This document shows, one piece after another, positions 1 to 11,232 of a DNA stretch of 64,000 nucleotides. This stretch comes from Auanema rhodensis. Taxonomy: Eukaryota > Nematoda > Chromadorea > Rhabditida > Rhabditidae. The stretch is taken from contig OZ059899.1 in the NCBI GenBank assembly GCA_964057225.1, forward strand, positions 21,274,501-21,338,500, given 5' to 3'. Numbering within the stretch: the first letter of the stretch is position 1; each line of letters opens with the position of its first letter. Made by a program: the position numbers and the translations under genes. The notes under the pieces were generated by a model. The model was not told the origin of the DNA. It saw only the letters and a program-made list of their open reading frames with translations, and made no database searches.

Positions 1-165
1 ACATCTACTTTTTGCTAAATTATTTTGAAATTTTTCGAAAAAATTTTTGTCAAAATGTTTTTGGAAGCAATGTTGAGTGTACATGGAAACGCAACATACA
101 CTAATACATCATTTTTCAAACGATCATAACTAATTTTTGTATTAAGCGTTTCTCAATGTAGTATA

Positions 166-235
166 GTGCATTCGATGCGGATTTTTAAGCTGCGTCGATC
201 TGTGTTATCAGATTTGCGCTAGCTTAAAAATGCAC
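166..235. other. Large nested dyad in each SatA monomer
   Basis: In the first monomer TTTTTAAGCT (182-191) and AGCTTAAAAA (221-230) are perfect 10-bp inverted arms. GCG (192-194) and CGC (217-219) extend the stem inward past one unpaired T. Inside, ATCTG (198-202) and CAGAT (209-213) form a further stem with a 6-nt loop. Outside, GTGCA (166-170) pairs with TGCAC (231-235) if the 11 nt between it and the left arm bulge out. The CATAT subfamily variant weakens the inner stem. The same layout recurs in nearly every monomer in both array orientations. The arms are seen directly; extrusion in vivo is inference. Confidence 0.75.
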
Positions 236-248
236 CGAGATATCAACT

Positions 249-270
249 GATATAAGTTCACACTTATATC
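249..270. other. Perfect 8-bp hairpin in each SatA monomer
   Basis: GATATAAG (249-256) and CTTATATC (263-270) are exact inverted arms around the 6-nt loop TTCACA. The hairpin is retained in almost all monomers. Exceptions are a few GATATATG variants near 5167, 9028 and 15698 and isolated variants in the reverse array, for example near 52706 and 53759. Confidence 0.8.
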
Positions 271-351
271 CTCGATTTTCACCCTGAAGAATTAATTTTT
301 TCGTTGAATAACATTGTCCATCGTCTTTGCCTTGAAAAAAGGAATCTAAAA

Positions 352-702
352 ACATCTACTTTTCGCTAAATTATTTTGAAATTTTTTGAAAAAATTTTTG
401 TCAAAATGTTTTTGGAAGCAATGTTGAGTGTACATGGAAACTCAACATACACTAATGCATCATTTTTCAAACGATCATAACTAATTTTTGTATTAAGCGT
501 TTCTCAATGTAGTATAGTGCATTCGATGCGAATTTTTAAGCTGCGTCGATCTGTGTTATCATATTTGCGCTAGCTTAAAAATGCACCGAGATATCAACTG
601 ATATAAGTTCACACTTATATCCTCAATTTTCACCCTGAAGAATTAATTTTTTCGTTGAATAACATTGTCCATCGTCTTTGCCTTAAAAAAAGGAATCTAA
701 AA
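352..702 (+). repeat. Representative SatA monomer (351 bp)
   Basis: One full unit, counted from the ACATCTACTT phrase. In order it holds phased A and T tracts (first 70 bp) and an inverted repeat ATGTTGAG/CTCAACAT (421-428 and 441-448). Next is a CpG-bearing central part (GCGTTT, TTCGATGCG), then a large dyad around TTTTTAAGCT/AGCTTAAAAA. It closes with an 8-bp hairpin GATATAAG/CTTATATC, an AATTAATTTTTTCGTTG segment and an A-rich end. This monomer belongs to the CAT/CAA subfamily. The phase chosen for the unit is arbitrary. Confidence 0.95.
421..448. other. Inverted repeat ATGTTGAG/CTCAACAT in SatA
   Basis: ATGTTGAG (421-428) and CTCAACAT (441-448) are 8-bp inverted arms with a 12-nt spacer containing TGTACA. 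In monomers with AACGTACAC a competing pair GTGTAC/GTACAC exists instead. In monomers with AAACGCAAC the stem is broken by one mismatch. These are therefore alternative local structures sorted by monomer subtype. Confidence 0.7.
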
Positions 703-1053
703 ACATCTACTTTTTGCTAAATTATTTTGAAATTTTTCGAAAAAATTTTTGTCAAAATGTTTTTGGAAGCAATGTTGAGTGTACATGGAAACTCAACGTA
801 CACTAATGCATCATTTTTCAAACGATCATAATTAATTTTTGTATTAAGCGTTTCTCAATGTAGTATAGTGCATTCGATGCGGATTTTTAAGCTGCGTCGA
901 TCTGTGTTATCAGATTTGCGCTAGCTTAAAAATGCACCGAGATATCAACTGATATAAGTTCACACTTATATCCTCGATTTTCACCCTGAAGAATTAATTT
1001 TTTCGTTGAATAACATTGTCCATCGTCTTTGCCTTAAAAAAAGGAATCTAAAA

Positions 1054-3159
1054 ACATCTACTTTTTGCTAAATTATTCTGAAATTTTTTGAAAAAATTTT
1101 TGTCAAAATGTTTTTGGAAGCAATGTTGAGTGTACATGAAAACTCAACATACACTAATGCATCATTTTTCAAACGATCATAACTAATTTTTGTATTAAGC
1201 GTTTCTCAATGTAGTATAGTGCATTCGATGCGGATTTTTAAGCTGCGTCGATCTGTGTTATCATATTTGCGCTAGCTTAAAAATGCACCGAGATATCAAC
1301 TGATATAAGTTCACACTTATATCCTCAATTTTCACCCTGAAGAATTAATTTTTTCGTTGAATAACATTGTCCATCGTCTTTGCCTTGAAAAAAGGAATCT
1401 AAAAACATCTACTTTTTGCTAAATTATTTTGAAATTTTTCGAAAAAATTTTTGTCAAAATGTTTTTGGAAGCAATGTTGAGTGTACATGGAAACTCAACA
1501 TACACTAAGGCATCATTTTTCAAACGATCATAACTAATTTTTGTATTAAGCGTTTCTCAATGTAGTATAGTACATTCGATGCGGATTTTCAAGCTGCGTC
1601 GATCTGTGTTATCAGATTTGCGCTAGCTTAAAAATGCACCGAGATATCAACTGATATAAGTTCACACTTATATCCTCGATTTTCACCCTGAAGAATTAAT
1701 TTTTTTGTTGAATAACATTGTCCATCGTCTTTGCCTTGAAAAAAGGAATCTAAAAACATCTACTTTTTGCTAAATTATTTTGAAATTTTTCGAAAAAATT
1801 TTTGTCAAAATGTTTTTGGAAGCAATGTTGAGTGTACATGGAAACGCAACATACACTAATGCATCATTTTTCAAACGATCATAACTAATTTTTGTATTAA
1901 GCGTTTCTCAATGTAGTATAGTGCATTCGATGCGGATTTTTAAGCTGCGTCGATCTGTGTTATCAGATTTGCGCTAGCTTAAAAATGCACCGAGATATCA
2001 ACTGATATAAGTTCACACTTATATCCTCGATTTTCACCCTGAAGAATTAATTTTTTCGTTGAATAACATTGTCCATCGTCTTTGCCTTGAAAAAAGAAAT
2101 CTAAAAACATCTACTTTTTGCTAAATTATTCTGAAATTTTTTGAAAAAATTTTTGTCAAAATGTTTTTGGAAGCAATGTTGAGTGTACATGAAAACTCAA
2201 CATACACTAATGCATCATTTTTCAAACGATCATAACTTATTTTTGTATTAAGCGTTTCTCAATGTAGTATAGTGCATTCGATGCGGATTTTTAAGCTGCG
2301 TCGATCTGTGTTATCATATTTGCGCTAGCTTAAAAATGCACCGAGATATCAACTGATATAAGTTCACACTTATATCCTCAATTTTCACCCTGAAGAATTA
2401 ATTTTTTCGTTGAATAACATTGTCCATCGTCTTTGCCTTGAAAAAAGGAATCTAAAAACATCTACTTTTTGCTAAATTATTTTGAAATTTTTCGAAAAAA
2501 TTTTTGTCAAAATGTTTTTGGAAGCAATGTTGAGTGTACATGGAAACTCAACATACACTAAGGCATCATTTTTCAAACGATCATAACTAATTTTTGTATT
2601 AAGCGTTTCTCAATGTAGTATAGTACATTCGATGCGGATTTTCAAGCTGCGTCGATCTGTGTTATCAGATTTGCGCTAGCTTAAAAATGCACCGAGATAT
2701 CAACTGATATAAGTTCACACTTATATCCTCGATTTTCACCCTGAAGAATTAATTTTTTCGTTGAATAACATTGTCCATCGTCTTTGCCTTGAAAAAAGGA
2801 ATCTAAAAACATCTACTTTTTGCTAAATTATTTTGAAATTTTTCGAAAAAATTTTTGTCAAAATGTTTTTGGAAGCAATGTTGAATGTACATGGAAACGC
2901 AACATACACTAATGCATCATTTTTCAAACGATCATAACTAATTTTTGTATTAAGCGTTTCTCAATGTGGTATAGTGCATTCGATGCGGATTTTTAAGCTG
3001 CGTCGATCTGTGTTATCAGATTTGCGCTAGCTTAAAAATGCACCGAGATATCAACTGATATAAGTTCACACTTATATCCTCGATTTTCACCCTGAAGAAT
3101 TAATTTTTTCGTTGAATAACATTGTCCATCGTCTTTGCCTTGAAAAAAGGAATCTAAAA
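1054..3159 (+). repeat. Tandem trimer higher-order repeat (2 x 1053 bp)
   Basis: Monomers at 1054, 1405 and 1756 are repeated in the same order at 2107, 2458 and 2809. The first carries ATTCTGAAA with CATGAAAACTC, the second AAGGCATC with TAGTACATTCG and TTTTCAAG, and the third AAACGCAAC. Only scattered private differences separate the copies, for example GAATGTACATGG near 2883. Confidence 0.85.
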
Positions 3160-6100
3160 ACATCTACTTTTCGCTAAATTATTCTGAAATTTTTTGAAAA
3201 AATTTTTGTCAAAATGTTTTTGGAAGCAATGTTGAGTGTACATGGAAACTCAACATACACTAATGCATCATTTTTCAAACGATCATAACTAATTTTTGTA
3301 TAAAGCGTTTCTCAATGTAGTATAGTGCATTCGATGCGGATTTTTAAGCTGCGTCGATCTGTGTTATCATATTTGCGCTAGCTTAAAAATGCACCGAGAT
3401 ATCAACTGATATAAGTTCACACTTATATCCTCAATTTTCACCCTGAAGAATTAATTTTTTCGTTGAATAACATTGTCCATCGTCTTTGCCTTGAAAAAAG
3501 GAATCTAAAAACATCTACTTTTTGCTAAATTATTTTGAAATTTTTCGAAAAAATTTTTGTCAAAATGTTTTTGGAAGCAATGTTGAGTGTACATGGAAAC
3601 TCAACGTACACTAATGCATCATTTTTCAAACGATCATAACTAATTTTTGTATTAAGCGTTTCTCAATGTAGTATAGTGCATTCGATGCGGATTTTTAAGC
3701 TGCGTCGATCTGTGTTATCAGATTTGCGCTAGCTTAAAAATGCACCGAGATATCAACTGATATAAGTTCACACTTATATCCTCGATTTTCACCCTGAAGA
3801 ATTAATTTTTTCGTTGAATAACATTGTCCATCGTCTTTGCCTTGAAAAAAGGAATCTAAAAACATCTACTTTTCGCTAAATTATTTTGAAATTTTTTGAA
3901 AAAATTTTTGTCAAAATGTTTTTGGAAGCAATGTTGAGTGTACATGGAAACTCAACATACACTAATGCATCATTTTTCAAACGATCATAACTAATTTTTG
4001 TATTAAGCGTTTCTCAATGTAGTATAGTGCATTCGATGCGGATTTTTAAGCTGCGTCGATCTGTGTTATCATATTTGCGCTAGCTTAAAAATGCACCGAG
4101 ATATCAACTGATATAAGTTCACACTTATATCCTCAATTTTCACCCTGAAGAATTAATTTTTTCGTTGAATAACATCGTCCATCGTCTTTGCCTTGAAAAA
4201 AGGAATCTAAAAACATCTACTTTTTGCTAAATTATTTTGAAATTTTTCGAAAAAATTTTTGTCAAAATGTTTTTGGAAGCAATGTTGAGTGTACATGGAA
4301 ACTCAACGTACACTAATGCATCATTTTTCAAACGATCATAACTAATTTTTGTATTAAGCGTTTCTCAATGTAGTATAGTGCATTCGATGCGGATTTTTAA
4401 GCTGCGTCGATCTGTGTTATCAGATTTGCGCTAGCTTAAAAATGCACCGAGATATCAACTGATATAAGTTCACACTTATATCCTCGATTTTCACCCTGAA
4501 GAATTAATTTTTTCGTTGAATAACATTGTCCATCGTCTTTGCCTTGAAAAAAGGAATCTAAAAACATCTACTTTTTGCTAAATTATTTTGAAATTTTTCG
4601 AAAAAATTTTTGTCAAAATGTTTTTGGAAGCAATGTTGAGTGTACATGGAAACGCAACATACACTAAGGCATCATTTTTCAAACGATCATAACTAATTTT
4701 TGTATTAAGCGTTTCTCAATGTAGTATAGTGCATTCGATGCGGATTTTTAAGCTGCGTCGATCTGTGTTATCAGATTTGCGCTAGCTTAAAAATGCACCG
4801 AGATATCAACTGATATAAGTTCACACTTATATCCTCGATTTTCACCCTGAAGAATTAATTTTTTCGTTGAATAACATTGTCCATCGTCTTTGCCTTGAAA
4901 AAAGGAATCTAAAAACATCTACTTTTTGCTAAATTATTTTGAAATTTTTTGAAAAAATTTTTGTCAAAATGTTTTTGGAAGCAATGTTGAGTGTACATGG
5001 AAACTCAACATACACTAATGCATCATTTTTCAAACGATCATAACTAATTTTTGTATTAAGCGTTTCTCAATGTAGTATAGTGCATTCGATGCGGATTTTT
5101 AAGCTGCGTCGATCTGTGTTATCATATTTGCGCTAGCTTAAAAATGCACCGAGATATCAACTGATATATGTTCACACTTATATCCTCAATTTTCACCCTG
5201 AAGAATTAATTTTTTCGTTGAATAACATTGTCCATCGTCTTTGCCTTGAAAAAAGGAATCTAAAAACATCTACTTTTTGCTAAATTATTTTGAAATTTTT
5301 CGAAAAAATTTTTGTCAAAATGTTTTTGGAAGCAATGTTGAGTGTACATGGAAACTCAACGTACACTAATGCATCATTTTTCAAACGATCATAACTAATT
5401 TTTGTATTAAGCGTTTCTCAATGTAGTATAGTGCATTCGATGCGGATTTTTAAGCTGCGTCGATCTGTGTTATCAGATTTGCGCTAGCTTAAAAATGCAC
5501 CGAGATATCAACTGATATAAGTTCACACTTATATCCTCGATTTTCACCCTGAAGAATTAATTTTTTCGTTGAATAACATTGTCCATCGTCTTTGCCTTGA
5601 AAAAAGGAATCTAAAAACATCTACTTTTTGCTAAATTATTTTGAAATGTTTTGAAAAAATTTTTGTCAAAATGTTTTTGGAAGCAATGTTGAGTGTACAT
5701 GGAAACTCAACATACACTAATGCATCATTTTTCAAACGATCATAACTAATTTTTGTATTAAGCGTTTCTCAATGTAGTATAGTGCATTCGATGCGGATTT
5801 TTAAGCTGCGTCGATCTGTGTTATCAGATTTGCGCTAGCTTAAAAATGCACCGAGATATCAACTGATATAAGTTCACACTTATATCCTCGATTTTCACCC
5901 TGAAGAATTAATTTTTTCGTTGAATAACATTGTCCATCGTCTTTGCCTTGAGAAAAGGAATCTAAAAACATCTACTTTTTGCTAAATTATTCTGAAATTT
6001 TTTGAAAAAATTTTTGTCAAAATGTTTTTGGAAGCAATGTTGAGTGTACATGAAAACTCAACATACACTAATGCATCATTTTTCAAACGATCATAACTAA

Positions 6101-7020
6101 TTTTTGTATTAAGCGTTTCTCAATGTAGTATAGTGCATTCGATGCGGATTTTTAAGCTGCGTCGATCTGTGTTATCATATTTGCGCTAGCTTAAAAATGC
6201 ACCGAGATATCAACTGATATAAGTTCACACTTATATCCTCAATTTTCACCCTGAAGAATTAATTTTTTCGTTGAATAACATTGTCCATCGTCTTTGCCTT
6301 GAAAAAAGGAATCTAAAAACATCTACTTTTTGCTAAATTATTTTGAAATTTTTCGAAAAAATTTTTGTCAAAATGTTTTTGGAAGCAATGTTGAGTGTAC
6401 ATGGAAACTCAACATACACTAAGGCATCATTTTTCAAACGATCATAACTAATTTTTGTATTAAGCGTTTCTCAATGTAGTATAGTACATTCGATGCGGAT
6501 TTTCAAGCTGCGTCGATCTGTGTTATCAGATTTGCGCTAGCTTAAAAATGCACCGAGATATCAACTGATATAAGTTCACACTTATATCCTCGATTTTCAC
6601 CCTGAAGAATTAATTTTTTCGTTGAATAACATTGTCCATCGTCTTTGCCTTGAAAAAAGGAATCTAAAAACATCTACTTTTTGCTAAATTATTTTGAAAT
6701 TTTTCGAAAAAATTTTTGTCAAAATGTTTTTGGAAGCAATGTTGAGTGTACATGGAAACGCAACATACACTAAGGCATCATTTTTCAAACGATCATAACT
6801 AATTTTTGTATTAAGCGTTTTTCAATGTAGTATAGTGCATTCGATGCGGATTTTTAAGCTGCGTCGATCTGTGTTATCAGATTTGCGCTAGCTTAAAAAT
6901 GCACCGAGATATCAACTGATATAAGTTCACACTTATATCCTCGATTTTCACCCTGAAGAATTAATTTTTTCGTTGAATAACATTGTCCATCGTCTTTGCC
7001 TTGAAAAAAGGAATCTAAAA
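3160..7020 (+). repeat. 11-monomer higher-order repeat, copy 1 (3861 bp)
   Basis: Eleven successive monomers of different subtypes form a unit that is repeated immediately downstream at an offset of 3861 bp (11 x 351). Rare markers fall at the same offset in both copies: TGTATAAAGCG (3297), ACATCGTCC (4173), GATATATGTTC (5163), GAAATGTTTTG (5643), GAGAAAAGG (5949) and CGTTTTTCAATG (6817). Confidence 0.92.
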
Positions 7021-10000
7021 ACATCTACTTTTCGCTAAATTATTTTGAAATTTTTTGAAAAAATTTTTGTCAAAATGTTTTTGGAAGCAATGTTGAGTGT
7101 ACATGGAAACTCAACATACACTAATGCATCATTTTTCAAACGATCATAACTAATTTTTGTATAAAGCGTTTCTCAATGTAGTATAGTGCATTCGATGCGG
7201 ATTTTTAAGCTGCGTCGATCTGTGTTATCATATTTGCGCTAGCTTAAAAATGCACCGAGATATCAACTGATATAAGTTCACACTTATATCCTCAATTTTC
7301 ACCCTGAAGAATTAATTTTTTCGTTGAATAACATTGTCCATCGTCTTTGCCTTGAAAAAAGGAATCTAAAAACATCTACTTTTTGCTAAATTATTTTGAA
7401 ATTTTTCGAAAAAATTTTTGTCAAAATGTTTTTGGAAGCAATGTTGAGTGTACATGGAAACTCAACGTACACTAATGCATCATTTTTCAAACGATCATAA
7501 CTAATTTTTGTATTAAGCGTTTCTCAATGTAGTATAGTGCATTCGATGCGGATTTTTAAGCTGCGTCGATCTGTGTTATCAGATTTGCGCTAGCTTAAAA
7601 ATGCACCGAGATATCAACTGATATAAGTTCACACTTATATCCTCGATTTTCACCCTGAAGAATTAATTTTTTCGTTGAATAACATTGTCCATCGTCTTTG
7701 CCTTGAAAAAAGGAATCTAAAAACATCTACTTTTCGCTAAATTATTTTGAAATTTTTTGAAAAAATTTTTGTCAAAATGTTTTTGGAAGCAATGTTGAGT
7801 GTACATGGAAACTCAACATACACTAATGCATCATTTTTCAAACGATCATAACTAATTTTTGTATTAAGCGTTTCTCAATGTAGTATAGTGCATTCGATGC
7901 GGATTTTTAAGCTGCGTCGATCTGTGTTATCATATTTGCGCTAGCTTAAAAATGCACCGAGATATCAACTGATATAAGTTCACACTTATATCCTCAATTT
8001 TCACCCTGAAGAATTAATTTTTTCGTTGAATAACATCGTCCATCGTCTTTGCCTTGAAAAAAGGAATCTAAAAACATCTACTTTTTGCTAAATTATTTTG
8101 AAATTTTTCGAAAAAATTTTTGTCAAAATGTTTTTGGAAGCAATGTTGAGTGTACATGGAAACTCAACGTACACTAATGCATCATTTTTCAAACGATCAT
8201 AACTAATTTTTGTATTAAGCGTTTCTCAATGTAGTATAGTGCATTTGATGCGGATTTTTAAGCTGCGTCGATCTGTGTTATCAGATTTGCGCTAGCTTAA
8301 AAATGCACCGAGATATCAACTGATATAAGTTCACACTTATATCCTCGATTTTCACCCTGAAGAATTAATTTTTTCGTTGAATAACATTGTCCATCGTCTT
8401 TGCCTTGAAAAAAGGAATCTAAAAACATCTACTTTTTGCTAAATTATTTTGAAATGTTTTGAAAAAATTTTTGTCAAAATGTTTTTGGAAGCAATGTTGA
8501 GTGTACATGGAAACGCAACATACACTAAGGCATCATTTTTCAAACGATCATAACTAATTTTTGTATTAAGCGTTTCTCAATGTAGTATAGTGCATTCGAT
8601 GCGGATTTTTAAGCTGCGTCGATCTGTGTTATCAGATTTGCGCTAGCTTAAAAATGCACCGAGATATCAACTGATATAAGTTCACACTTATATCCTCGAT
8701 TTTCACCCTGAAGAATTAATTTTTTCGTTGAATAACATTGTCCATCGTCTTTGCCTTGAAAAAAGGAATCTAAAAACATCTACTTTTTGCTAAATTATTT
8801 TGAAATTTTTTGAAAAAATTTTTGTCAAAATGTTTTTGGAAGCAATGTTGAGTGTACATGGAAACTCAACATACACTAATGCATCATTTTTCAAACGATC
8901 ATAACTAATTTTTGTATTAAGCGTTTCTCAATGTAGTATAGTGCATTCGATGCGGATTTTTAAGCTGCGTCGATCTGTGTTATCATATTTGCGCTAGCTT
9001 AAAAATGCACCGAGATATCAACTGATATATGTTCACACTTATATCCTCAATTTTCACCCTGAAGAATTAATTTTTTCGTTGAATAACATTGTCCATCGTC
9101 TTTGCCTTGAAAAAAGGAATCTAAAAACATCTACTTTTTGCTAAATTATTTTGAAATTTTTCGAAAAAATTTTTGTCAAAATGTTTTTGGAAGCAATGTT
9201 GAGTGTACATGGAAACTCAACGTACACTAATGCATCATTTTTCAAACGATCATAACTAATTTTTGTATTAAGCGTTTCTCAATGTAGTATAGTGCATTTG
9301 ATGCGGATTTTTAAGCTGCGTCGATCTGTGTTATCAGATTTGCGCTAGCTTAAAAATGCACCGAGATATCAACTGATATAAGTTCACACTTATATCCTCG
9401 ATTTTCACCCTGAAGAATTAATTTTTTCGTTGAATAACATTGTCCATCGTCTTTGCCTTGAAAAAAGGAATCTAAAAACATCTACTTTTTGCTAAATTAT
9501 TTTGAAATGTTTTGAAAAAATTTTTGTCAAAATGTTTTTGGAAGCAATGTTGAGTGTACATGGAAACTCAACATACACTAATGCATCATTTTTCAAACGA
9601 TCATAACTAATTTTTGTATTAAGCGTTTCTCAATGTAGTATAGTGCATTCGATGCGGATTTTTAAGCTGCGTCGATCTGTGTTATCAGATTTGCGCTAGC
9701 TTAAAAATGCACCGAGATATCAACTGATATAAGTTCACACTTATATCCTCGATTTTCACCCTGAAGAATTAATTTTTTCGTTGAATAACATTGTCCATCG
9801 TCTTTGCCTTGAGAAAAGGAATCTAAAAACATCTACTTTTTGCTAAATTATTCTGAAATTTTTTGAAAAAATTTTTGTCAAAATGTTTTTGGAAGCAATG
9901 TTGAGTGTACATGAAAACTCAACATACACTAATGCATCATTTTTCAAACGATCATAACTAATTTTTGTATTAAGCGTTTCTCAATGTAGTATAGTGCATT

Positions 10001-10881
10001 CGATGCGGATTTTTAAGCTGCGTCGATCTGTGTTATCATATTTGCGCTAGCTTAAAAATGCACCGAGATATCAACTGATATAAGTTCACACTTATATCCT
10101 CAATTTTCACCCTGAAGAATTAATTTTTTCGTTGAATAACATTGTCCATCGTCTTTGCCTTGAAAAAAGGAATCTAAAAACATCTACTTTTTGCTAAATT
10201 ATTTTGAAATTTTTCGAAAAAATTTTTGTCAAAATGTTTTTGGAAGCAATGTTGAGTGTACATGGAAACTCAACATACACTAAGGCATCATTTTTCAAAC
10301 GATCATAACTAATTTTTGTATTAAGCGTTTCTCAATGTAGTATAGTACATTCGATGCGGATTTTCAAGCTGCGTCGATCTGTGTTATCAGATTTGCGCTA
10401 GCTTAAAAATGCACCGAGATATCAACTGATATAAGTTCACACTTATATCCTCGATTTTCACCCTGAAGAATTAATTTTTTCGTTGAATAACATTGTCCAT
10501 CGTCTTTGCCTTGAAAAAAGGAATCTAAAAACATCTACTTTTTGCTAAATTATTTTGAAATTTTTCGAAAAAATTTTTGTCAAAATGTTTTTGGAAGCAA
10601 TGTTGAGTGTACATGGAAACGCAACATACACTAAGGCATCATTTTTCAAACGATCATAACTAATTTTTGTATTAAGCGTTTTTCAATGTAGTATAGTGCA
10701 TTCGATGCGGATTTTTAAGCTGCGTCGATCTGTGTTATCAGATTTGCGCTAGCTTAAAAATGCACCGAGATATCAACTGATATAAGTTCACACTTATATC
10801 CTCGATTTTCACCCTGAAGAATTAATTTTTTCGTTGAATAACATTGTCCATCGTCTTTGCCTTGAAAAAAGGAATCTAAAA
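7021..10881 (+). repeat. 11-monomer higher-order repeat, copy 2 (3861 bp)
   Basis: Each rare marker of copy 1 recurs 3861 bp later: TGTATAAAGCG near 7158, ACATCGTCC near 8034, GATATATGTTC near 9024, GAAATGTTTTG near 9504, GAGAAAAGG near 9810 and CGTTTTTCAATG near 10678. I noticed only a handful of differences between copies. Several of these cluster at 8246-8461, where copy 2 matches its own sequence three monomers downstream. Confidence 0.92.
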
Positions 10882-11232
10882 ACATCTACTTTTTGCTAAA
10901 TTATTTTGAAATTTTTTGAAAAAATTTTTGTCAAAATGTTTTTGGAAGCAATGTTGAGTGTACATGGAAACTCAACGTACACTAATGCATCATTTTTCAA
11001 ACGATCATAACTAATTTTTGTATTAAGCGTTTCTCAATGTAGTATAGTGCATTCGTTGCGGATTTTTAAGCTGCGTCGATCTGTGTTATCATATTTGCGC
11101 TAGCTTAAAAATGCACCGAGATATCAACTGATATAAGTTCACACTTATATCCTCAATTTTCACCCTGAAGAATTAATTTTTTCGTTGAATAACATTGTCC
11201 ATCGTCTTTGCCTTGAAAAAAGGAATCTAAAA

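Noticed and set aside
299-315. CENP-B-box-like sequence TTTCGTTGAATAACATT in SatA.
   Set aside because: The first eight bases match the mammalian box, but the essential CGGG half is absent (ACAT instead), so binding is not supported. The AT-rich context makes a half match unsurprising.
1-10881. Regular repeats as a possible CRISPR array or bacterial repeat region.
   Set aside because: The unit is 351 bp with no repeat/spacer alternation, the whole unit is conserved, and no cas genes are present. The nested LTR retrotransposon is eukaryotic.
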